DNA from: Lepidurus packardi | Lineage: Eukaryota > Arthropoda > Branchiopoda > Notostraca > Triopsidae | NCBI GenBank assembly: GCA_023053545.1 | Contig: JAKZAN010000141.1 | Coordinates: forward strand, 1 to 64,000 | Direction of reading: 5' to 3' | Length of the DNA: 64,000 nucleotides | Shown here: positions 13,401 to 23,506 of the stretch, piece after piece | Numbering within the stretch: position 1 is the stretch's first letter | Layout: the number at the start of each line of letters is the position of its first letter | Position numbers and translations under genes: made by a program | Notes under the pieces: generated by a model | The model's database searches: none | The model's input: the letters and a program-made list of their open reading frames with translations, nothing else | What the model was told of the DNA's origin: nothing

Positions 13401-15644
13401 GTCCACCATGGTATCATTCTTGGCGATGGAGATGTTGTAACCCACTCCGAACTTATTCTTGAGGAAAATAGTGCTTCCTGCGCAAACTAGTTTCCCGTCA
13501 CTCATGATGGCAATCCTGTCTCCGAGGAAATCAGCCTCATCCATGAAATGTGTGGTCAGGATGATGATTCTGTCGGACTTGTAGTCCTTCATCATTTCCC
13601 AAATGTAGCGACGCGCACTTGTATCCATCCCTGAAGTAGGCTCATCCAAGAAAATCAGTTTTGATCCACCGATGAAGGCCATTGCCACCGATAATCTTCT
13701 TTTCTGCCCTCCCGACAAATCCTTCGAGTAGTAGTCGGTTTTTTCCTCGAGGTTAACTGCCTTGATCAGTTTCAAGACTTCCTGATCGAGGAGATCCCCT
13801 TCGTAGCCTTTGAACGTACCGAACAGTTCAAGATGTTATTTCACAGTAAGATCCTCGTAAAGAGTATCATGCTGGGGACAAACGCCAAGAATCTTTCTAA
13901 TTTCCTCCAGCTCAGTTCGGAGATCATATCCAAGAATGTCTACTCGACCGGAGGAAGGCTCTAAAAGTCCAGAAAGCATAGATATCGTGGTAGTTTTGCC
14001 TGCACCGTTGTGTCCGAGAAGGACGAAGATCTGGTCATTGTAGATGTTGAGATTGAGATCCTTCACAGCTCTCCTTCCGTTGTCGAACTATTTATTGAGG
14101 CCCTCGATCCTGATGACCTGATTATTGGTCTACATATCCTTGAGTCTTTGGTCTACAGATTCGATATTTTAAAGGCTGTTAGCTGGTGTTCCTGCTGCTA
14201 CTTAGGAGTTTTCATTTCCATCTTTCTTTTTCCATAGCCACTCTAAGCAAAACAGAGGATGTCTTTTTGCACCCCACTCATTGGGGAATACCTGTTCCAG
14301 GTAGATAGTCAAGACTGTCCAGAAGACGGCATGCAGAATGAAGGAGACCCAGGCAATATAGATGGCATAGTTGTTGATATTCTGGTTAATATTGGAAAAG
14401 GTGATGCTGTTCTGGACGGACTGAGCATATAAGATGGAGGAAAACGCAGAAATGAAGGCAGAATGAGGACTAATCGAACCGTAAGTGGCCTGGGTTATGC
14501 TGGGTTGATCCGAGTTGCGAATAATAAAGCTTATCACGTACTGCAGCACGAAGAACAGAAGAGAAATCACCATTCCGATCTTAGCTCGAGTGAAGAAGAT
14601 TTGGATGAAGAAGCTCTGGAGAACGAGTACGATGTCAAAGAGGAAGAAGGTGATGAAGATGACCCAGAAGTTGATGTAGTTGAAGGACCTGGATAAGATG
14701 GCAGAGCATATCAAGTGGACAGCAGTGTAGACCGACAGGTACCGGATGAACCAGGTCATGTAGTAGTTCACACCTCTCATCCCCATAATCTTCATGGTTT
14801 CCCTGATTTTCTTTTCTTTCTCGCTGAGCATTGTGGAAGTCTGTCGCAGATAGACGATGAGCAGAGGCAGGAGGCAGAGCATGTCCATGCTGTTTCCCAG
14901 GTAGCTGTAAATGGGGTCTGTGTAGTAGGCTTCTTGCTTCATAGGCGAAACTACTTGGTTTAATGTTTATGTGCCTGCGCCTGTGCCCTCTAGCTGCATA
15001 ATAATGTTGAGCATGAGGTTGTTTATGGTCAGCATGCCTGATTTCGCAGGTAGAGCGACTGTACTGGCCCTGAAAGCTGTTTCCAGAGTTGGCAGCACAT
15101 TCGTATAAGGCCCTTCACTGCGAGCATTATTGCTAATGTTGAATCGAAGCCTATATTTGTAGTCTGGGGACGTCGAAGAATCAATCGTGACGCCGAAACA
15201 TATGCTGGGATAGTCACTATGAGTTCCATAGAGTTGGTTGCGGACGATGGCGTCGACTTAGGCATCCGAGTTGTACTGTGCCACTGACAAACCGTAGGCA
15301 GTAAATTTAGCGGCGAGGGCACTCACGATAGTATCTCCTGCCGGTACCAGAGCAATCTTACCCCCTTTATCCGCGAGATTTTTACAATTCCTAAGACCAG
15401 ATAAAAAAAGGTTTCATAAGACTAGTTACTTGATGAGTGGGGAGTTGTAGGGGATACTCACACTGTATGGGCTGGCCGTATCCACTAGCTGTTGTTAAGG
15501 CTCATCTGTGATGACAGCGAGTCTGCGGATCATGATTACGAAAGCGACGAAGACGATGGGGATGAGGAACTCGAGGAGATTGCCGACCCAGCTCCTTTTG
15601 TAGAGTATCCAGTTTTTGATGAAGAGTGCCTTGAATTGGCCCAT
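10496..15644 (-). CDS. ABCA-type full-length ABC transporter
   Basis: Three exons (15430-15644, 10946-15390, 10496-10908), introns 39 and 37 nt, give 1690 residues, the normal length for ciliate ABCA proteins. The order is TMD1-NBD1-TMD2-NBD2. A first helix lies near residues 18-42, then a large lumenal loop with Cys residues, then five or six helices ending near residue 480. NBD1 has Walker [10 protein letters not shown] (about residue 530), signature [10 protein letters not shown] and Walker [16 protein letters not shown]2 has Walker [10 protein letters not shown] (about 1340), signature [10 protein letters not shown] and Walker [13 protein letters not shown]. Both ATP sites look intact. 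ABCA transporters move lipids or lipid-like substrates across membranes; the substrate here is unknown. The gene diverges from the pseudokinase-MORN gene across about 800 non-coding bases. Confidence 0.95.
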
Positions 15645-16442
15645 GATGTTGGTGTAAGGTTAGGTCTGGAGTGGTTTTGGAGGAAAGGAGTAGTGTTTGG
15701 GAAAAGAAGATGGAAAGGTAGAGTGTTATATTTCTAATGATTTAATAAGGAGTGGCAAGAAACTGGAACTGTTGTTGCCTTTATAATAGAGATATCGTTG
15801 TATTTCCTAATGTATTGGCAGATCAGAATTCGGAAAATGCATCGAACAGTCCACGGACGATGAAATCCTCATCTACCTTTCTGATGGATTTTAACTGCAC
15901 TTTATGTGAACCTTCTTTATACGCTTTACATACTCTTATACTCATTTTCAGAAATTTATCTCCAAATCTATCTGTTTTTCTCACTGAGCCGATCAGAAAT
16001 TTACCTCCCCTATCATCGATTATGCAGCTTCCTATCGATTTATACGAGTTTCCTCCCTATCTCTCAACACTCCTTTATCATTTTACCTATCTTTCATTTT
16101 TCCTCCCTCATTCCTTTAAGAACCTGAGTCAAGAAGTGTCTAGGATCCCGTCTTCAACTTACTCCTCTCCGAGTAAGTCTCTGCATATTACGTTACATTT
16201 AATTTCATTACTGCCCAGCTGCAGGGCTCTCATAAATTAATTCTCGATTGAGTCCAAGAGAGCCAGCAACCACAGGAGACATCTCGTTGGATTCGTCGCC
16301 AAAGCTTCACGATTATTTATGATAGAGTGTGGCTGGAGGCTGGCAGGACGGTTGAACATACTTGATTCCGTTTAAACTTATATTCTTATCGTACTCCCAC
16401 TTCAATCTATCTGCCATTTTTAAGTCTCGCGCCTGCTTACCC
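15645..16442. other. Non-coding divergent intergenic region
   Basis: About 800 bases between two divergently transcribed genes, so it should hold both promoters. The plus strand is pyrimidine-rich, especially 15900-16200 with runs of T and C. I see no conserved coding pattern, RNA gene or repeat array in it. Confidence 0.5.
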
Positions 16443-18740
16443 ATGGGACCTTCCAATTCCATTCCTCTCGCACCTGTTAACGACTACCTAATCATCAAGT
16501 CCCTCCCGCAACAAGGGATGACCTTCCTGGAAGAGAAGTCCACTGGCCAATAACTCCTCCTGAAGGAATTCACAACCAACTCCGAATAATAACTACGTCG
16601 TCTAGAACAACTACTCAGGAATCGCAGACTCTGTACCCCACACTTGAACCTGCTCAACATCGTGGACCTGCACAGCAGAGTGCAGCATAACTACTGTACC
16701 AATATCTACAAACTCTACATGGTCATCGAGTATCCTTTTCGCACCCTCTCTGAGGAGATAGAATAGCGCAAACTGAACCATGAATTATTTCTCGAAACAG
16801 AACTGTGGTCGATCATCTTCAGCTGTGCCCAGGCTCTCAATCACCTGGCTGTCCAACACCGCAAGCACGAGGCTCTTACTTCCTCTCGCATCTACATCGA
16901 AAAAGGAGGAATCGTTAAACTGGTCGATCCTGCAGTTCTGGCCCACGCCTCGAACTGTGTTTCGAATGGTTTACGCGTGATGGGACATCATGTCTACCTT
17001 TCTCCTTAACAAATCTACTCTATTGAGAGCCAGCACCAGGCATATGATTCGGGAGTCTCAGACGTCTTCACATTAGGAATGATCATTCTCGAAACTATGT
17101 TGCTAGCGTGGATGGACAACCTGTACGTTTCAGGCCGTCTGCACCTGTCTCGACTCAAACAGAAGATCAACAGTATAGATGAGTTCAAGTTTACCGATAA
17201 GTTTCGGCAAACTATTGCCCGCATGCTTGAATTAGCACCTGCTGACAGAATAACCTGGCCTTAGCTAATCTAAACCATTGATGGACTCAGTCTCGATGAT
17301 GCCAAAGACGAGAAAACCAGCCAACCCTCACATCAAGCTCGTCGATTAGACGAAAGGGACACTCTCACCGATAAGAAACTCGCCGCTATCCGCAACAGCC
17401 AATCTATACCTATCACTCCAGGGAAAAGAGCAAACCGAACTAAACCATCTAGAAATCCTCTAGTTGAGAGTGCTAAAAAAGGTAGTTGCGCTGGGACCTC
17501 GGGGCTTGGGGGTACCACTCGACTGGACGACACCTTTAGGCCTACCTCAGCTCTTCTGGCTCAAAGCTTTACTCCTTGCTTGACGAACTATAGTTCTTAC
17601 ACTCTCCCATCAAATAACCCTCCTCAGCTCAGCTCGATATTTTCTCGACATGGCTAGTCGAAATCTCTGCAAAACCCCGTTCCAAACTCCCCTCCGTTTT
17701 CTAGTTTCAGAGCCCCAACCAGTTCTATAAATTCTGGACTTATCTAGCCTCATTTTCCCGTATCTCTCCTCGACAGACAAACAAACTACTTGTGGAAACC
17801 TGTTCTGGCATCGACAAATCAATCTACACATGCTAACAATCAGAATACAATACCAAGTTACCTTCAGTTCTCTAACCACACGATACCGACTACGATACCC
17901 GAGTCCCAAAAGCCTAAAACTATTTTTTAGCATATTCCAGGGAAGCGATCCGAAACTTAAATTTTGACCAAGGAGTCTGTGTTATCCCCGCACATAACCA
18001 ACATACCCTTCACCCCTAATGCTATGAAGCTGAACCCTCCAAGTTAGGTCATGATAGTGACACATGGTAAGTCATAAAATACTTCACCGTAGCCTTCGGA
18101 ACAGAATTCGGGCAGCACCTTCAACGATTGCGAGGACACACATTTCCAGCCGAACTCCACGATATACTAGGAAGAATAGCATGAATAGCAGTCGGTACAG
18201 AAAATATCGTCAACCAAAGAATCCAAGATGGACAACCCTGCATATTGCACTGAGTAGTATGAATTGGGCAGCAAGTACGAAGGATATAAGGTCGGCAACA
18301 TGCGGCATGGCCATGGTCGATTCTACTACCAAGATGGTGGCTATTATGAAGGCGAATGGAAGTTCAATCAAATGGATGGTTTCGCCAAACTCTACTATTA
18401 GAGTGGCGAAATTGCCTATGAAGGGTTTTGGAAACAAGATATGTTCCACGGGAAAGGCAAGGTATTCAACGACCTCCCGACAATCTTGGATAAGCCCTTC
18501 AACTATCGGAATTTTAACGAGCTCAGAGAAGCCTGGTTGTATTATGATGGGGATTTCCTGAAGGACTGCCGGACAGGTGAAGGCACCATCAAGTTATCAA
18601 ATGGAGAGATGTTTGAAGGGGAGTTCCAGAACGATATGGTGCATGGGAAAGGCAGATTCTATACATTAGAAGCCAGCATTGTGGAGGGGATCTGGGAGAA
18701 CAACATTATGATAAAGGACACCTCGGAGATTGATACTTGA
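16443..18740 (+). CDS. Pseudokinase with C-terminal MORN repeats
   Basis: A single frame of 765 residues with many UAR codons, ending in TGA. The start MGPSNS is an N-myristoylation-type motif. Residues 15-280 are kinase-like: an ELWSIIFSCAQAL helix, an SPEQIY segment whose Glu is a UAA codon at the APE position, and SDVFTLGMIILE matching subdomain IX. The usual catalytic parts are missing: no glycine-rich loop, the HRD loop is replaced by HRKHEAL, and DFG by VDPAVL. It should not phosphorylate substrates. A Ser/Thr/Pro-rich linker (about 280-590) leads to several MORN repeats (YEGYKVGNMRHGHGRFYY and others), which in other proteins bind membranes or cytoskeleton. The linker is the least certain part; I kept one gene because no TGA interrupts about 310 codons there. 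A similar pseudokinase starts at 45485. Confidence 0.7.
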
Positions 18741-18854
18741 ACTACACTGACCGAGTGCATTAAATAGTTTTTTCGTGAAGGTTTTGGGATGGATGGAGAA
18801 GGATAAAATGATTAACTCCTGTTGCTATCGAGGGGGGCTGGCCAATCAGTTGAA

Positions 18855-19561
18855 TCAAACGAAGAAGTCGTGTTTGTTCTAAGGGTGGATGTTTGGTTGT
18901 GAGAGAGTTGAGGGGAGGGGGTTACGAATCCTTTGAAGATCTCTTCCTTGCCTTCGAACTCGAGGTTGTTGTAGATCAGATGGGCGTAGTGCCCGGTTTC
19001 CTCCATGATCTTCTTCTTCCACTCGGGGTAGTCCTCCACATTGTTGACCAGCTGCACGTATTTGCCCATGAGTTCTTTGGTGTCTTATTCGAATATCTAA
19101 AATGCTCAGTCGTGATTCAACAATCGCTGTCGTCTAGGTGTTGTACCCCAGTCGTCTCGGACTTTCTGCTGGATATGTTATTACCAGTGATGTTCCTCTG
19201 CAGATCCATGTACAGTGTCTTCATGTTCCAGGTGAAATCGGCGAGATCGTTCACAAAATCTTCAGTCTGCTTGAATCGGTCCAGTCTCTGGACTGCGTGG
19301 TTATATGCTTCTTGTTCGAACTCGTTATCGAAATCGGTAACGGGGTGTCTGCGGGCCAGGTTGGAGTAATAGACGCATTCCTGAGTAGTTCGAAGCGGAT
19401 GTGGTCGGAAAGTGTGATACATGATATTTCATGGGGTCGACCCAGTCGAAGTGATTGGGGTGTTCCTCGAGGGGATGCTTGAGCATTTCGATTGCCATCT
19501 TGTCGGCATAGAAAGATATGGGGATGATTTTCTTTTTGAGGAAAGACCCGGCTCGGAGCAT
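18855..19561 (-). CDS. Unrecognised 189-aa protein, possibly mitochondrial
   Basis: Four exons (19421-19561, 19147-19380, 18926-19096, 18855-18878) with introns of 40, 50 and 47 nt; all junctions keep the frame and the last exon gives NKHDFFV then TGA. The N-terminus is basic and amphipathic (MLRAGSFLKKK), which suggests import into mitochondria. The rest is helical, acidic and Tyr/His-rich, without a membrane segment. I do not recognise the family. The second splice donor was chosen for phase (GTACAA); an upstream GTAATA donor would break the frame. Ciliate mitochondrial complexes contain many lineage-specific subunits of this size, but assignment to one is only a guess. Confidence 0.55.
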
Positions 19562-19719
19562 GAGTAGTGGAGGGAGATGAAAAATTAGACGAATTATAAT
19601 TGTATGAGATAGACAAATTGTTGCGTCAATCCCTCGATAGCCCAAAGGTTTTATGCGGGTCTTTCCATATCCAGCATTAAGCCATGATCATAAATCTCAC
19701 ATCAAATATCTTATTCTCT

Positions 19720-20208
19720 TCAGAGGCACTTGCTCTCGCCGCTGCAGTGGTAGTAGCGGTTCAGCAGGAAGTTCATGTCCTTGTGAGCATTTAGGCACTC
19801 GAATTTGCATTCCTTGTGCTCACTTCCGCAGCACTTGGTCATCAAGCTGTTGCACTCCTTCTCGAACAAGCATTCAATGGCTTGGGCGTGGCACTTCTGG
19901 CTCGCACACTCCTGGTATTTCGTCACTGCGCTCAGGCAGTTGTTAGCAACACCGCACTTCACCAAATCAATAGCTGAGTGAGAGCTCTTGCCCTGGATGC
20001 AGAAGGTCCAACAGGTAGCGTTGGTTCCGCACTTCTGTTCGCAGGTCTGGAAAGCTGGCAAACAGTTAGGATCCTTTTGACAGGCATCCCACTGAGGTGC
20101 GCATTTGTCCTGGACGCATGAGGTGACATCACCGAGGTCCAAAGTAGGGCGGTCGACTTGTGCAGACAGGCCAACATAGGCGAGAAGGGTGAGAATCGCA
20201 ATCTTCAT
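19720..20208 (-). CDS. Secreted Cys-rich protein with two VDE-like cysteine modules
   Basis: 162 residues, single exon, no UAR codon. A signal peptide (residues 1-16) is followed by two similar Cys-rich modules, about residues 30-90 and 95-155. Each has a CxxxKC pair followed by further cysteines at regular spacing (for example CQKDPNC and CEQKC). The spacing resembles the Cys-rich N-terminal domain of violaxanthin de-epoxidase and related 'VDE lipocalin' N-termini, without the lipocalin part. With a signal peptide and many disulfides it should be extracellular or stored in a secretory compartment. Its role is unknown; photosynthetic de-epoxidation is not implied. Compact single-exon structure and lack of UAR codons resemble the protease gene, suggesting high expression. 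Confidence 0.7.
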   Translation of the reverse strand: MKIAILTLLAYVGLSAQVDRPTLDLGDVTSCVQDKCAPQWDACQKDPNCLPAFQTCEQKCGTNATCWTFCIQGKSSHSAIDLVKCGVANNCLSAVTKYQECASQKCHAQAIECLFEKECNSLMTKCCGSEHKECKFECLNAHKDMNFLLNRYYHCSGESKCL

Positions 20209-20302
20209 GATGGAGTATTTTCTGGGTTAGCTCTAATAGAAGTCAATGAATATATTATAACTTTGAAAGTCTTAGTAGATTTTTTAGTGCCTGATTCAGG
20301 AT

Positions 20303-20665
20303 ATGAGCATTAGACATTTGACTCAAATGAAAGGTCACCATGCTCTCAAAGGTATCAATGCGGAGTGTTTAGAGCCAGACCCTATCTTCATGGACTATCT
20401 CCAATCATCAAAAAAGAATGCTCTTTTCGTCCTTGGAGCCAGCCTCTTAGCCATCCAGGGTTACATTTGGCTCATTTGCTAGGGCAGCATCACCATCCGT
20501 GTAGGTGTCTTTGGGACACTTAAAGACCTAACTGGAACTATTTAAAGGTTTTATTGGCTCATATTTTTTGTAGGAACAAGCAATATTGTCTGCTAGAACT
20601 GTAGTATGATAGCGAGGCATCGATGCCACTTCTCAAAACCTATCCGTATACGGGGTTACATCTGA
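20303..20665 (+). CDS. Possible small membrane protein (120 aa)
   Basis: A frame from ATG to TGA gives 120 residues with three UAR codons. Two hydrophobic stretches are visible, about residues 41-60 (LFVLGASLLAIQGYIWLI) and about 83-97. The N-terminal 40 residues are polar and look convincingly coding; the part after the first helix is weaker and may include an unrecognised intron. No family recognised. It lies between the divergent Cys-rich gene and the thioesterase gene. Confidence 0.35.
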
Positions 20666-20801
20666 GGCCTCAGAGTTATCTAACGAATCTTAAAAAGGAA
20701 GAAAAGGAATCAAGACAGTCGAATAAACCCCAAACAGCCATCTGCCCTACATAATAACCTCACTTGGCTCTAATAACTAAAACCTAAACTAATTCCTGAG
20801 T

Positions 20802-21566
20802 ATGAAGTCCCTTGGTGCTGAAATTCCAACTGTCATTCGGAACAAACTCGACAAGTCTATCACTCTCTCTCTCAAATCGCCCCAATATTCCCTTATATGG
20901 CTTCACGGACTTGGAGACTCGTCCTAAGGATTCTTCGAGTACTTCATGCATCCGAAATCTCCCGTCTACTCCGGGGCTCGTATACGCCTGCTCCAGGCAC
21001 CCTTACGCCCCGTCACAATTAACAACGGCTACCCGTCCAACAGCTGGTACGATATTAAGTCATTGTCTCGGCTCGCTGGCAAAGAAAAGGAAAACTACAA
21101 CATGGACGAAATCAGAGGGAGCGAAGAAACGATACACCAACAGGTGGAAAGCGAAGTATAATTCTGGAAGAAAGAAAAACCCACATCCCCGATGTTCCCG
21201 TTTCACAGAGTGTATGTGGGAGGTTTCAGCCAGGGATGTGCTATGTCCCTTTACTACGCTATGCAGTCGTAAAAACCATTGGCAGGGGTTGTCGGGCTCA
21301 GCGGATATCTCTTTAAGTCAACAAAGCTTAACAACCTAGGCAAAATCAATGTGATGCTGAAGCACGGCGCGGCCGACTCAGTCATTCCGGAAGCTATGGC
21401 TCGCGAGTCGTATGGAGAGCTGTTGAAAGAGGGGAATCGTGCGGAGTATGAGTGCATTGCAGAGATGGAGCACACGGTGGACTTGGATGAACTGGTCGAG
21501 ATGAGCAAGTGGCTGAAGAAGAGCCATTTCGAGCTGGAGAAGTTTTATACTGTCGATTCTAAATGA
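20802..21566 (+). CDS. Acyl-protein thioesterase / phospholipase-carboxylesterase family
   Basis: 254 residues, single exon, with three UAR codons read as Glu. It is an alpha/beta hydrolase of the APT1/LYPLA family: WLHGLGDS near residue 36, nucleophile Ser143 in GGFSQGCA, Asp192 in HGAADSVIP and His224 in MEHTVDLDEL form the triad. It is slightly longer than the typical 230 residues because of an insert of polar sequence before the nucleophile. These enzymes remove palmitate from cytosolic faces of proteins or hydrolyse lysophospholipids. No signal peptide or membrane helix is present, so it should be cytosolic. Confidence 0.9.
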
Positions 21567-21706
21567 AAAACATGAAATGACCTCACCATGTCAATGCAAG
21601 GATATTGGGTATATAAACATATTTGAAGATTTACAGGAAATTCCGAAAATGTTTACTTAGTTCAATCTGCTATTAGACCTTCAATTATAAAAGTCTGACC
21701 GATCCC

Positions 21707-23115
21707 ATGGCTGACCGCAAATCACTCCTCACCAGGATGGCGATGGACCACGACGGTCGTCAGAGCTTCGTCCGTGGCAGACTCGAGGTCATCGATGTCC
21801 TCAGGGTCCTCTTCCCCTACGGCTTCAAATCCTTCGGCACACAAATGGATCAGATCGATGACTTCCGAGAACAGTTCGTTGTTAAAAATGCATGGTAAAA
21901 ACATCTCTGAGATCCTCCCTCTTTCTCATCATAGGCTTTCGGAGTCGCAGTATCATGAAATCGTAAATCTCTGTGGGTCTCTGCCTGGATCCACCTCAGT
22001 CCAAATACTCATTATAGTCATCACTCTCCTCACCAGATCACCTATAGGAGGCTTCCTATCCTTCCTGGCGTTCTGCTTGCCTGCCTCGTTTCTTCTATTT
22101 CTGTTGGCGATGTTCATGAAGTACTTCGTTACAGACGAGAATCTAATGCCTGTACAGGTGAGACTCCTATTCCTCGGATTTAAGGCAGCTTCAGCAGGCC
22201 TAATGGCATATAGACTAATCCAATCGGTGCGGGAATTCAACTACAGCTTTTTCAAGATATCGATCGTGGTGGTGACCAGTATGTTTTACTTCTTCTTCCG
22301 AAGTACCAACTCCATCGAAGCATGTCTGGTGATCGGGGCTCTTTTCAGTCTCTACGTCAAGACCGAAACCAAAAAGAAAATGAGCATCAACACCCGCGCA
22401 ATCATGCAGAGTATGGAGAAGCACAGCATCCTCTTCGGCAAACTATCCGTATACCTCCTATTCGGCATCTATCTGGGGCTCTGGCTCTTTTGTAAATTCA
22501 ATGAGGATAGCGAATACACCTATTGCGGAGTCTTCTATTTCGCAGGCTGTCTCATCTTTGGGCAGTCCAGCATCATATTCCCCTTACTCTATGCGTACTT
22601 CATGGAAACCAATGTTATGAGTAGTGCCCAGTTTTGGATGGGTGTTCCTTTTGCATTCGCCCTGCCCGGGACTCCTGTTAACGTTTGTGTCTACTATGGG
22701 ACCTTGGTTGACGGTTTCCGAGGAGCTTTTCTGGCTTGGACCTTCACCTACCTGCCTGCTTTCTTATCTGTGTACGGGATCCTTCCGACCTGGTACCAGT
22801 ACAGAGATCGAGCAGGAGTGCAACGGCTGCTTATCGGACTGAGTTGTGTGTCTAACGGATTTATCCTGGCGTCGGTATTACTTTGATGTGAAACTGAATT
22901 ATCTCTGAAATTTCTATGTTTAGGTAATGATGTTACTGGAGCACACGATCCACCGTGATTTAGGCATAGCAGTGGGTGTCTTCTTGATTACCCTTTTTTT
23001 CCACTCAGTCCTGAACATCTGGGCGCCTGTGATGGTGCTCGTGGGCGGTTTCTTAGCGAACACCCGCAGATGGGGCATGGTCTACTATCGCTACTTGCCG
23101 TAGCCCAACTTCTGA
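21707..23115 (+). CDS. Chromate-ion-transporter family (CHR) protein, two-domain form
   Basis: Three exons (21707-21894, 21935-22874, 22924-23115), introns 40 and 49 nt, give 439 residues. The first CHR domain shows the family features GFKSFG near residue 50, FVVKNAWL at the first splice site and CGSLPGSTSVQ. The second has FGQSSIIFPLLYAYF and FALPGTPVNV, matching the paired motifs of long bacterial CHR proteins. About ten membrane helices are present. CHR proteins export chromate (ChrA in bacteria) or move sulfate-like oxyanions; the true substrate in protists is uncertain. Both introns sit in conserved sequence, so the gene is a spliced nuclear gene, not contamination. Vertical inheritance or old transfer from bacteria cannot be decided here. 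Confidence 0.9.
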
Positions 23116-23506
23116 TGCTGTTTATATCTAATACCAAACACATATATTTTCAAGATAAAAGTACAAAGTAGTCAGTCGTTTGCTAGGAAAAACTGTCAAA
23201 AAAGTAAATCAGAATTAGGATGTAGACGGTGAGAAATGATAAATGAATTGTGAGACGTAGAGGGGTTATGCTGGTTACAACTCGGCTGATAAACCATAGC
23301 CAAGGATGGGCGTTGCTCTTATATGATGGATTGAACTGAGTCTCCATTATACTATATACTTATCAACTGTCTGCTGTTGGATGCCTGACAGAGTCTACGT
23401 CAATCGTAGTTAATTAAAGGCACTCATACCCTGTTCATTAATATTAATTCTTCCCATATTTTATTGCTTCCTCCAAAACGTAAGCATCCTCCAAGATTTA
23501 CTGTTA
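23116..23506. other. Intergenic region, nothing recognised
   Basis: About 390 AT-rich bases between two plus-strand genes. It should hold the end of the CHR transcript and the promoter of the Ca2+-ATPase gene. No open frame, repeat or RNA gene is visible. Confidence 0.5.

Noticed and set aside
18071-18096. Possible 26-nt intron in the pseudokinase-MORN linker (GTAAGT...TAG)
   Set aside because: Removing it shifts the frame away from the MORN repeats, and the unspliced frame is open on both sides.
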